A stretch of DNA of 21,772 nt from CAVVDT01 sp964568825 (GTDB taxonomy: Bacteria; Pseudomonadota; Alphaproteobacteria; Rhizobiales; Aestuariivirgaceae), in contig CAZMSA010000046.1 of assembly GCA_964568825.1 (NCBI GenBank), positions 1 to 21,772 of the forward strand. The letters run 5' to 3'. A program made the translations under genes and the position numbers. The notes below the pieces were generated by a model that saw nothing but the letters and a program-made list of their open reading frames with translations, was not told the origin of the DNA and searched no databases. The first letter of the stretch is position 1; the number at the start of each line of letters is the position of its first letter. Positions 8,281 to 15,995 of this stretch are shown here, one piece after another.

Positions 8281-8315
8281 CCGGCATCCCTTCAACCTGA
8301 CAGACTTGATCCGGC

Positions 8316-9497
8316 ATGACCCAGGCAACCCTGCATTCCCCCCGTTCCGAATACGACCGGCGCATTGCCGCAGCCCGCGCCGCCATGGCCGCGCGCGGCA
8401 TCGACCTCATGATTTCGTCCGACCCCTCCAACATGGCCTGGCTCACCGGCTATGACGGCTGGTCGTTCTATGTCCACCAGGCGGTCCTTTTGTCGCATGA
8501 GGGCGAGCCGGTGTGGTGGGGCCGCAAGATGGACGGCAACGGCGCCGTGCGCACCGCGTTCATGGACGCCGCCAACATCACCGGCTATCCCGACCACTAC
8601 GTGCAGTCCACCGAGCGCCATCCCATGGACCATCTCTCCGCCCTCATCGCCGAACGCGGCTGGGCAAAGGGCACCATCGGTGTCGAGATGGACAATTACT
8701 GGTTCACCGCCGCGGCTTTGCAATCGTTGAAGACCCACCTCACCGAGGCGCGCTTTGCCGATGCCACCGGCCTCGTCAACTGGCAGCGGGCGGTGAAAAG
8801 CGACCACGAGGTCGAATTCATGCGCCGCGCCGCTCGTATCGTCGAGAAGATGCACGCCCTCATCTTCGAAATGGTCGAGCCGGGCCTGAAGAAGAACGTG
8901 CTGGTTGGCGAACTCTACAAGGTCGCCATCGAGGGCGCCGACGGCCACTGGGGCGATTATCCGGCCATCGTCCCCATGCTGCCATCCGGCATCGATGCCA
9001 CGGCGCCGCATCTCACCTGGGACGACCGCGCCTTCAAGAAGGGCGAGGGCACCTTCTTCGAGATCGCCGGCTGCTACCGGCGCTACCATTGCCCGCTGTC
9101 GCGCACCGTCTATCTCGGCACCCCGCCGCAGCGCTATCTCGATGCCGAAAAAGCCGTGCTGGCGGCCACCGACGCCGGCCTCGAAAAGGCCCGTCCCGGC
9201 AACACCTGCGAAGACGTCGCCATCGCCTTCTTCGACACCTTGAAGAGGCACGGCTTCGACAAGGATTCGCGCACCGGCTATTCCATCGGCCTTTCCTATC
9301 CGCCCGACTGGGGCGAGCGCACCATGTCGTTGCGGCGCGGCGACAAGACAGTGCTCAAGGCCAACATGACGCTGCACTTCATGCCCGCCTTGTGGCTCGA
9401 GGACGACGGCCTCGAACTGTCGGAATCGATCCTCATCACCGACAAGGGCGCCGAACCGCTGGCCAATGTCCAGCGCCGCCTGGTCATCAAGCCCTGA
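8316..9497 (+). CDS. doeA: DoeA/EutD-like ectoine hydrolase (M24 fold, metal-independent type)
   Basis: This 393-residue pita-bread hydrolase matches my memory of ectoine hydrolase DoeA of Halomonas: DPSNMAWLTGYDGWSFYVHQ (36-55), GYPDHYVQSTERHPMD (90-105), TGLVNWQRAVKS, AGCYRRYHCPLSRT and IGLSYPPDWGERTMSLR. DoeA opens the ectoine ring to N-acetyl-diaminobutyrate. The M24 metal ligands are mostly lost: the positions align with E249, P260, Y322 and M356, and only E370 remains. H232 in APHLTWD fits the catalytic histidine of creatinase, so a metal-free amidohydrolase is expected. The ATG at 8316 has no strong ribosome site. DoeB deacetylase, the DoeD/DoeC enzymes and an ectoine transporter are not seen, so another cyclic amide substrate is possible. 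It is followed after 28 nt by an aminotransferase. Confidence 0.78.
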   Translation: MTQATLHSPRSEYDRRIAAARAAMAARGIDLMISSDPSNMAWLTGYDGWSFYVHQAVLLSHEGEPVWWGRKMDGNGAVRTAFMDAANITGYPDHYVQSTERHPMDHLSALIAERGWAKGTIGVEMDNYWFTAAALQSLKTHLTEARFADATGLVNWQRAVKSDHEVEFMRRAARIVEKMHALIFEMVEPGLKKNVLVGELYKVAIEGADGHWGDYPAIVPMLPSGIDATAPHLTWDDRAFKKGEGTFFEIAGCYRRYHCPLSRTVYLGTPPQRYLDAEKAVLAATDAGLEKARPGNTCEDVAIAFFDTLKRHGFDKDSRTGYSIGLSYPPDWGERTMSLRRGDKTVLKANMTLHFMPALWLEDDGLELSESILITDKGAEPLANVQRRLVIKP

Positions 9498-9525
9498 AAC
9501 GGGTCTTTTTCGGATCAACCTCACC

Positions 9526-10725
9526 ATGCGCTACGCCTCGATTACCCGCCGCCTCGAAGGCCTCGGCACCGACAAGTGGTCGGTCCACTACGCCGCCCAC
9601 GCCATGCTCGAGGCCGGCGAGGACGTCTTGTTTCTGTCCATCGGCGAGCCCGATCAGGCAACGCCGAAGGCCGTCGTCGACGAGGTGATCGCCCGCATCA
9701 GGGCCGGCCGCACCCGCTATTCCAATGGCGCCGGCGAGGACAACCTGCGCTCAGCCGTCGCCGCCCGCTATGCCGCCCGGTCGGGGCGCGAGGTGACGCC
9801 CGATCAGGTGATTTTCCTGCCCGGCACCCAGTCTGCCTTGTGCGCCACCATGTTCGCGTTGGCCGAGACGGGCGATGAAGTCATCGTCCCCGATCCCTTC
9901 TACGTCACCTATGACGGCATCATCGCCGCCACCGGCGCCCGCCAGATCGACGTCGCGACCCGGCCGCGCGACCGCTTTCACCTGACGCCCGACGCGCTTG
10001 AGGCCGCCATCACCGATCACACCCGGGTGCTGCTGCTCAACAGCCCCTCCAACCCGACCGGCGCCGTTTTAAGCGCCGCCGAGATCGCCGCCATCGGCGA
10101 GGTGTGCCGCCGCCACGACCTGTGGATCGTGTCCGATGAAGTCTATGAAACCCTGATCTTCAGCAACGCCCGCTTTGCCTCGCCCTTCGACAACCCCGAT
10201 CTGGCCGAGCGCACGGTCGTGGTCTCCTCGCTGTCGAAGTCGCACGCCATGACCGGCTACCGCGCCGGCTGGGCGATCGGCCCTGCGGACTTCACCCACC
10301 GCATGCTGCCGTTTGCCGAGGCCATGCTGTTCGGCTGCCAGCCGTTCATCCAGGACGCCGCCACCTTCGCCCTTACAAACGACTTCGATGACGTCGAGGC
10401 CATGCGCTGTGACTACGAGCGCCGCGCCCGCCTCATCGTCGGCCAGCTTGAGCAAGCCCCCCTCATCAAGGCGTCGATGCCCGAGGGCGGCATGTTCATC
10501 TTCGCCGACGTGCGCCAGACCGGTCTTTCGGGCGAGCAATTCGCCTTGCGCCTTCTGCAAGAAGAAAAGGTGGCGCTGATGCCGGGCGAAAGCTTTGGGC
10601 CATCGGGCGCTGGCCATGTGCGCATCAGCCTGTCCGCTTCCGATGCGCTGATCACCAAGGCCTCGGGCCGCATCGCCGCCTTTGCTGCACGTCTGGCGCA
10701 AGGGCGGACGGCGATCGGCGCTTGA
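9526..10725 (+). CDS. Class I/II PLP-dependent aminotransferase
   Basis: This 399-residue fold-type I transaminase would move an amino group between an amino acid and a 2-keto acid in the cytoplasm. Visible features are the N-terminal SIGEPD (38-43), RYSNGAGEDNLR (64-75), SPSNPTG with the cofactor-contacting N176, DEVYE (D204, Y207), the PLP lysine K238 in SSLSKSHAMTGYRAGW, and a C-terminal HVRISLS segment with the carboxylate-binding arginine. The ATG at 9526 was chosen because MRYASITRRLEGLGTDKW matches the usual family N-terminus. The longer in-frame reading from 9466 overlaps the hydrolase gene. The substrate cannot be read from sequence: aspartate, branched-chain or other keto-acid partners are all possible. 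It is not the class III type (DoeD) used in the known ectoine pathway. Confidence 0.88.
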   Translation: MRYASITRRLEGLGTDKWSVHYAAHAMLEAGEDVLFLSIGEPDQATPKAVVDEVIARIRAGRTRYSNGAGEDNLRSAVAARYAARSGREVTPDQVIFLPGTQSALCATMFALAETGDEVIVPDPFYVTYDGIIAATGARQIDVATRPRDRFHLTPDALEAAITDHTRVLLLNSPSNPTGAVLSAAEIAAIGEVCRRHDLWIVSDEVYETLIFSNARFASPFDNPDLAERTVVVSSLSKSHAMTGYRAGWAIGPADFTHRMLPFAEAMLFGCQPFIQDAATFALTNDFDDVEAMRCDYERRARLIVGQLEQAPLIKASMPEGGMFIFADVRQTGLSGEQFALRLLQEEKVALMPGESFGPSGAGHVRISLSASDALITKASGRIAAFAARLAQGRTAIGA

Positions 10726-10769
10726 TGCCAATCAAGGCAACTCCCGCCGCCATCGGCTGACATGGCGCC

Positions 10770-11993
10770 ATGAGCGAACCCTTGCCGCCTGAAGCCCACC
10801 TGAAGCGTTCCCTGACGCTGCCCTACGTCGTGCTCTACGGCCTCGGCGTCACCATCGGCGCCGGCATCTACGTGCTGGTCGGCGAGGCGGCGGGCCGCGC
10901 CGGCCACCAGGCGCCCATCGCCTTCGTCATCGCCGCAATCGTGATGCTGTTCCCGGCCGCCGCGTTTGCCGAACTGGCGGGCCGCCTGCCGTTTGCCGCC
11001 GGCGAGGCGCGCTTTGTCAACGAGGCCTTCGGGCGCGACTGGCTGACCCTCGCCGTCGGCCTCGCCGTCACTGGTGTCGGCATCATTTCATCCGCCGCCA
11101 TCGGCCTCGGCTCGGCCGGCTACGTGATATCGCTGACCGGCGGCCCGCTGCATCTGGCCTATGCCGTCATCATTATCGCCGTGGCCGCCGTCGCCGCCAT
11201 CGGCATCCGCGAATCGATCCTGGTGGCGGGTCTGTTCACCGTCATCGAGGTGGGCGGACTGATCGCCATCATCGTTGGCGCGCTCATCGACGATCCGCAC
11301 CTGTTCACGCGGTTGCCGGAAATCGTCCCCGTCAGCTGGGACACGGCGACCCTTGCCGGCATTGCCGGCGCGACGCTGCTGGCCTTCTTCGCCTTTATCG
11401 GCTTCGAGGACATGGATTCGCTCGCCGAGGAGACCCGTGACCCGCAACGCACCCTGCCGCGCGCCATGTTCATCACCCTCATCGTCTCCATGGCGCTTTA
11501 TGTGGTGGTCACGGCGATCGCCGTGCTGGCCGTCGATCCCGAGACCCTGGCACAGGACACTGCCCCCCTTGCCACCATCTTCAACCGCGTGACCGGGGCG
11601 CCCGGCGCCGTCATCGCCCTGATCGCCATCGTCGCCACGCTGAACGGGGTCATCGTGCAGATCATCATGGCCTCGCGGGTGCTCTATGGCCTTGCCAGCC
11701 AGGGTCGCCTGCCGCGCGTCCTCGCCCGCGTTCACCCCCGCACCGGCACCCCGGTCATCGCCACCGCCGTTGCCGGGGCACTCATCCTGGGGCTGGGGCT
11801 GATCTTCCCCATTGGCCCGCTGGCCGAATGGACCTCGCGCATTACCCTGAGCATCTTCGTCGTGGTCTGCGCCGCCCTGATCGCCATCAAGCGCACCGGC
11901 GCCCCCGCCCCCGAAGGCACCTTCATCGTGCCGGTCTGGGTGCCGATGATCGGCATCGTCCTCAATCTGGGCTTGCTGCTGGCGGGCGGTTGA
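10770..11993 (+). CDS. APC-superfamily amino acid permease
   Basis: This 407-residue integral membrane protein opens with the APC hallmark GLGVTIGAGIYVLVGEAAG (about residues 25-43, the unwound first helix that binds substrate). It then shows repeated hydrophobic segments and FFAFIGFEDMDSLAEETRDPQRTLPRAM (around 210-236), which is typical of APC carriers. Its length fits about 11-12 helices. The start at 10770 is forced: the ATG at 10762 meets a stop after three codons. The ribosome site is poor, and a 6-bp hairpin (CGCCAT/ATGGCG, 10748-10766) sits just before the start and could limit translation. It lies 44 nt after the aminotransferase and is probably co-transcribed. Whether it imports a substrate or exports a product of the two enzymes upstream is unknown. 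Confidence 0.88.
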   Translation: MSEPLPPEAHLKRSLTLPYVVLYGLGVTIGAGIYVLVGEAAGRAGHQAPIAFVIAAIVMLFPAAAFAELAGRLPFAAGEARFVNEAFGRDWLTLAVGLAVTGVGIISSAAIGLGSAGYVISLTGGPLHLAYAVIIIAVAAVAAIGIRESILVAGLFTVIEVGGLIAIIVGALIDDPHLFTRLPEIVPVSWDTATLAGIAGATLLAFFAFIGFEDMDSLAEETRDPQRTLPRAMFITLIVSMALYVVVTAIAVLAVDPETLAQDTAPLATIFNRVTGAPGAVIALIAIVATLNGVIVQIIMASRVLYGLASQGRLPRVLARVHPRTGTPVIATAVAGALILGLGLIFPIGPLAEWTSRITLSIFVVVCAALIAIKRTGAPAPEGTFIVPVWVPMIGIVLNLGLLLAGG

Positions 11994-12001
11994 TCGCAGC
12001 A

Positions 12002-12040
12002 TGATGCCGAAAAGTGGCCACCACTTTTCGGATAACATCA
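12002..12040. repeat. Dispersed palindrome of Rhizobiales type between convergent genes
   Basis: The core is a perfect 11-bp inverted repeat CCGAAAAGTGG/CCACTTTTCGG (12007-12017 and 12021-12031, loop CCA). It is flanked by outer arms TGATG (12002-12006) and CATCA (12036-12040), with a four-base ATAA bulge on one side. I recall near-identical elements scattered between genes in many Rhizobiales genomes. It lies 9 bases after the APC permease stop and 23 bases before the end of the convergent soxG, so it may also act as a two-way transcription stop. That role is inferred. Confidence 0.75.
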
Positions 12041-12062
12041 GGCTCAAACGTCAAAGCCCCGC

Positions 12063-12761
12063 TCACACCACCTCGTAGCCGAATTCCAGCGCCATTTCGG
12101 TGAGCCATTCCCAGAAGTTTTCCGCAAAACCGCGGAACACCGACACCTCGTAGGCATCGCTTCCGGTGCAGGCCACATGGGCGCCCACATGCGCCATCTG
12201 GGTGACCGCGCAACGCCCCGCCGTAAAGACGCTCGGGTGCAGGTCGACGGGCGTGCCCTTGCTCAGGACATGCCGCGCCGCTGGCCCGGTGAGGGAAAGT
12301 ATCACCCGCCCGTGGCTCTGCTCCGACACCGAGGCAAGGCCAGCGAACCGGGCCGTTGCCTCATCGAACAGCGCGCCTTCGGCAAGCCCGTCGGCCACCG
12401 CGTAATACTGATCCGCGCCGCACCAGTGAACCGTGACGCCGCCGCGCCCGCTGGCCGAATGGCCGGGCGCCGGGGCATCGACGCCCCATGCCGTCTTCAT
12501 GGCCGCCGACAGGGCCTTGGCCTTGCCCTTGCGGGCGATGATGGTGACGATCGAAACCGGATGCCTGAGCGCCAGCCTCACCCCCGGCCCACCCGGCAGA
12601 TCGGCGCCGAAGCGGCCCTGGCGGTAGATGGCGTTGAGCGGCGATACCCGCTTGATGACCTGTCGCGACGCCACCGGCTTGCGCAGGGCTGCTCCGCTGC
12701 GCGGCCGCGCGGGTGTAGTGCGGGCGGGCGCGCGCACCTTGGGTGCTGCTTTCCTAGCCAT
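12063..12761 (-). CDS. soxG: Sarcosine oxidase-type complex gamma subunit SoxG (or MgdD)
   Basis: This 232-residue protein is the small gamma subunit of a heterotetrameric sarcosine oxidase-type enzyme, a GcvT-like fold that packs against the alpha subunit. The SoxG core runs from SPLNAIYRQGRFGADLPGGPGVRLALR through SEQSHGRVILSLTGPAARHVLSKGTPVDLHPSVF to the C-terminal VFRGFAENFWEWLTEMALEFGYEV. Ahead of it is an unusual 35-40 residue extension rich in Ala, Pro, Arg and Lys with no signal-peptide character. The ATG at 12759-12761 overlaps the end of soxA by 8 nt; its AAGGAG ribosome site is about 13 nt away, which is long. It is the last gene of the operon. In N-methylglutamate dehydrogenase the equivalent subunit is MgdD. 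Confidence 0.88.
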   Translation of the reverse strand: MARKAAPKVRAPARTTPARPRSGAALRKPVASRQVIKRVSPLNAIYRQGRFGADLPGGPGVRLALRHPVSIVTIIARKGKAKALSAAMKTAWGVDAPAPGHSASGRGGVTVHWCGADQYYAVADGLAEGALFDEATARFAGLASVSEQSHGRVILSLTGPAARHVLSKGTPVDLHPSVFTAGRCAVTQMAHVGAHVACTGSDAYEVSVFRGFAENFWEWLTEMALEFGYEVV

Positions 12762-15708
12762 GGAGTTTCACGTTCTCCTTGTCGTAATGCATCGGATCGC
12801 ACACTTCGGCCAGCATGTGGAAATTTCTCAGGCCGTCCCAAAGATGCACGATTTCGCCGTGGCGCTCGCGGCCGCGCTTCAACAAACCGAGGCCGATCCA
12901 GTAGCCGAGCATCGGCGACCAGGCGACCGAGGTCACATAGCCCTGATCATCCGCCATAGAGGCTTTCGAGCCTTGCGTCAGGACATGCGCGCCGGCGCGG
13001 ATGCGCTCGCTCGTGTCCACCGGACGCAAGCCGACGAACTGGTCGCGATCGGGCGCCACGAGGCCTTCGCGCCTGGAAAGCATGCGGCCGATATAGTCCT
13101 TCTTCGACGACATCATGCGCCCCAGACCCAGATCGTCCGCCGTCGTCGTGCCGCTCAATTCCGAACCGGCCACGTGGCCCTTTTCGATGCGCATGATCGA
13201 CAGCGCCTCAGTACCATAGGGCTCGATGCCGAATTCTTCGCCGGCATGCATGATGGCGCGGGTGACGGCATCGCCATAATCCGCCGGCACGGAGATTTCA
13301 TAGGCCATCTCGCCTGAGAACGAGATACGGAAGAGCCTGCCCCTGATGCCGCCCATGACCGTCACCGGCTTGGCCGCCAGGTAGGGGAAATTCTCGTCCG
13401 AGAGATCCTCCTCGACGATCTTCTGCAAGGTGGCCCGCGCCTTGGGGCCGACCACTGCCATCTGCGCCCACTGCTCGGTCACCGACACGTATTGCACATC
13501 AAGCTCCGGCCACAGCGCCTGGTGGCAGAACTCCATGTGCGCCATGACCGGTCCGGCCTTCGCCGTGGTGGTGGTCATGAAATAGTGGTCCTCGGCCAGC
13601 CGGCTCGAGGTGCCGTCGTCGAACACGATGCCGTCCTCGCGCAGCATCAGCCCGTAGCGTGCCTTGCCGACCGGCAAGCTCTTCCAGCCGTTGCAGTAGA
13701 GCCGGTTCATGAACTCCGCCGCGTCCGGGCCCTGCACGTCGATCTTGCCCAGCGTCGAGACATCGCACACTGCGACGCGCTCGCGCGCCGTCTTCACCTC
13801 GCGGGCTACGCTCTCCAGCCAGTCGGTCTCGCCGGGCTTGGGAAACCACTGGGTGCGGTACCACAGGCCGGTCTCGACGAAGACGGCGCCCTGTTCTTCC
13901 GCCCAGCCGTGCAGTGGGGTCTTCCTCACCGGCTGGAAATGATGGCCGCGATAGGCCCCGGTCAGCGCCCCGAAGGAGACCGGCGAGTAGAACGGCCGGA
14001 AGGTGGTAGTCCCCACCTCGCCGATGGACTTCCCCGTCGCCTCGGCCAGAAGCGCAATGGCGTTGATGTTGGAGAGCTTGCCCTGGTCGGTCGCCATGCC
14101 GGTGGTGGTATAGCGCTTGGTCAGTTCGACATCGCTATAGCCCTCGTGCGCCGCCATGGGGATGTCCTTGGCGGTGACATCGTTCTGGTAGTCGATGAAG
14201 GCCTTTCCGGTCGAACCCTTCACCCACCATAGCGGGGTGATGGCAAACGAGGCCTCGTCGCGGGCACTTGGCGCAGGTGCGGCCTTGGCCTTGAAGCCCA
14301 AATCGCTTGCGGCCCTGGCCCCGGCTTTGGCACCCTCCTTCAGGCACCCCGACAAGGCCCAGGTGCCCGCCGCCGATCCGGCCGCCACCAGCGCTGCACC
14401 GGTGTCGGGCGGCAGGAAGGCGGCGAGGTCGTCATTCCAGATCGGCTTGTTGCCGCGATGGCAGGTCAGATGCGCCACCGGGCTCCAGCCACCCGACATG
14501 GCGACGAAATCGCAGACAATCGTCTCATGGCCGCGGCCACGGGCGATCTCGACGCTGGAAATGGCCTTGGCGCCCTTCACATCGGTGATGACGCCGCCGG
14601 CGATCACCGGCGCACCGCCTGCGTCGACATGGCCAGCATCGCTGCGGCTGTCGATCACCGCCCTGACGTCGATGCCGGCGGCGATCAGGTCGCGGGCCGT
14701 GCGGTAGCCGGAATCGTTCGAGGTGAAGACCACCCCCGACCGCCCCGGCGCCGCCCCGTAGCGGTTGACATAGGTCCTCACTGCGCCTGCCTGCATGACG
14801 CCCGGCCGGTCGTTGCCGCCGAACACCAGCGGCCGCTCCTCGGCGCCCGTCGCCAGCACCGCGCGTCTGGCATGGATACGCCAGAAACGCTCGACCGGCG
14901 CATTGTGGCTCGGGTGCGCCAGATGTTTCTGCACCCGTTCGAGACAGCCGAAGACATTGCCGTCATACCAGCCGAACACCGTGGTGCGGGCCATCAGCGT
15001 GACGTTGGGATTGGCGGCCAGTTCGGCGATCGCCTGCTCGGCCCATTGAAGACCCGCCATCCCGGCGATCTCCTCGCGCTCGCCAAGCAGCGATCCACCG
15101 AGCCGTGAACCCTCGTCGGCGACGATCACCCGCGCGCCTGCCCGTGCCGCCGTCAGCGCCGCCATCAGCCCGGTCGGGCCTGAGCCGATGACCAGCACGT
15201 CGCAATTGCCATAGACCTTTTCGTAGCGGTCGGGATCGGGCTCTCGGGCTGCCGCACCGAGGCCGGCGGCGCGGCGGATGATCGGCTCGTAGAGCTTTTC
15301 CCAAAAGCTCTTCGGCCACATGAAGGTCTTGTAGTAGAAGCCGGCGACGAACAGCGACGAGGCCAGCGAATTGAGCGCATTGATATCGAAATTGAGCGAC
15401 GGCCAGCGGTTCTGGCTGCGGGCGACGAGGCCCTCGTAAAGCTCCTGCACCGTGGCCCTGACATTGGGCTCCTTGCGCCCGCCGATGCCGATTTCCATCA
15501 GCGCGTTGGGTTCCGCCGACCCGGCGGTGATCGCCCCGCGCGGCCGGTGGTACTTGAAGCTGCGCCCCATCAGATGGGTGCCCGAGGCAATCAGCGCCGA
15601 GGCCAGCGTGTCGCCTGAAAGGCCCTGAAAGGTCTTGTCGTCGAAGCTGAACGACAAGGGGGCGTTGCGGTCGATGAGGCCGCCCGAGGGGAGACGAAAG
15701 CCGCTCAT
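12754..15708 (-). CDS. soxA: Sarcosine oxidase-type complex alpha subunit SoxA (or MgdC)
   Basis: This 984-residue large subunit has normal family length. The N-terminal region carries the Fer2-like segment with FKYHRPRGAITAGSAEPNAL (51-70) and the dinucleotide-binding site VLVIGSGPTGLMAAL (171-185). A middle pyridine-nucleotide/flavin region follows. The C-terminal third is a GcvT-like folate domain (MAVVGPKARATLQKI, SFSGEMAYEISVP, GTEALSIMRIEKGHV, GLRPVDTSERIRAGA). In sarcosine oxidase this domain passes the methyl carbon to tetrahydrofolate. The ATG overlaps the soxD stop by 4 nt (ATGA). The usual sarcosine partners glyA, purU and folD are not nearby; instead a GlnT/GmaS-family gene is. 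The homologous N-methylglutamate dehydrogenase subunit MgdC is therefore a real alternative. Confidence 0.92.
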   Translation of the reverse strand: MSGFRLPSGGLIDRNAPLSFSFDDKTFQGLSGDTLASALIASGTHLMGRSFKYHRPRGAITAGSAEPNALMEIGIGGRKEPNVRATVQELYEGLVARSQNRWPSLNFDINALNSLASSLFVAGFYYKTFMWPKSFWEKLYEPIIRRAAGLGAAAREPDPDRYEKVYGNCDVLVIGSGPTGLMAALTAARAGARVIVADEGSRLGGSLLGEREEIAGMAGLQWAEQAIAELAANPNVTLMARTTVFGWYDGNVFGCLERVQKHLAHPSHNAPVERFWRIHARRAVLATGAEERPLVFGGNDRPGVMQAGAVRTYVNRYGAAPGRSGVVFTSNDSGYRTARDLIAAGIDVRAVIDSRSDAGHVDAGGAPVIAGGVITDVKGAKAISSVEIARGRGHETIVCDFVAMSGGWSPVAHLTCHRGNKPIWNDDLAAFLPPDTGAALVAAGSAAGTWALSGCLKEGAKAGARAASDLGFKAKAAPAPSARDEASFAITPLWWVKGSTGKAFIDYQNDVTAKDIPMAAHEGYSDVELTKRYTTTGMATDQGKLSNINAIALLAEATGKSIGEVGTTTFRPFYSPVSFGALTGAYRGHHFQPVRKTPLHGWAEEQGAVFVETGLWYRTQWFPKPGETDWLESVAREVKTARERVAVCDVSTLGKIDVQGPDAAEFMNRLYCNGWKSLPVGKARYGLMLREDGIVFDDGTSSRLAEDHYFMTTTTAKAGPVMAHMEFCHQALWPELDVQYVSVTEQWAQMAVVGPKARATLQKIVEEDLSDENFPYLAAKPVTVMGGIRGRLFRISFSGEMAYEISVPADYGDAVTRAIMHAGEEFGIEPYGTEALSIMRIEKGHVAGSELSGTTTADDLGLGRMMSSKKDYIGRMLSRREGLVAPDRDQFVGLRPVDTSERIRAGAHVLTQGSKASMADDQGYVTSVAWSPMLGYWIGLGLLKRGRERHGEIVHLWDGLRNFHMLAEVCDPMHYDKENVKLHG

Positions 15709-15983
15709 ATCTTCCCCTTCCTGGCATACTCGCGCGCCGTGGTGACGCCGAAGATCTCATGGCTCTGGGTATCGCGGTCGACCACCAGCCACGACCGGCA
15801 TCCGCCGCCGTGGTGCCAGTATTCGTGCATGCGGCCCTTCACGTTGTCGCGGATGTAGACGTAGTCGAACCATTCATCCATCGAGGCATCGTCGAGGCTC
15901 GACGGCCGTTTCTTGGAGGCATCGCCGAGGTAGGTGAATTCCTCCACCGGACGTTCGCCGCAATAGGGGCATTTGATGCGCAT
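15705..15983 (-). CDS. soxD: Sarcosine oxidase-type complex delta subunit SoxD (or MgdB)
   Basis: This 92-residue delta subunit has the expected size. It shows the zinc-site pattern of the family: MRIKCPYCGER (C5, C8), then MHEYWHHGGGCRSW with H57/H58 and C62 as likely remaining ligands, ending in an AREYARKGKI helix. It stabilises the alpha-beta complex and has no flavin. It begins 12 nt after the soxB stop and overlaps soxA by 4 nt. The order soxB-soxD-soxA-soxG is the standard one. Confidence 0.92.
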   Translation of the reverse strand: MRIKCPYCGERPVEEFTYLGDASKKRPSSLDDASMDEWFDYVYIRDNVKGRMHEYWHHGGGCRSWLVVDRDTQSHEIFGVTTAREYARKGKI

Positions 15984-15995
15984 CGGTTCTGCCTT

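Noticed and set aside
8292..9527. A 411-codon open frame on the minus strand opposite the DoeA-like gene
   Set aside because: The plus strand encodes a clear family member over the same bases; the antisense product is low-complexity Gly/Ala/His/Arg-rich.
10748..10766. The CGCCAT/ATGGCG hairpin before the APC permease as a separate regulatory RNA
   Set aside because: Six base pairs with an 8-nt loop is too weak to claim; it is only mentioned with the permease.
8316..11993. A complete ectoine degradation operon
   Set aside because: Only the hydrolase matches; the aminotransferase is class I rather than class III, and no DoeB or DoeC partner or ectoine ABC transporter is present.
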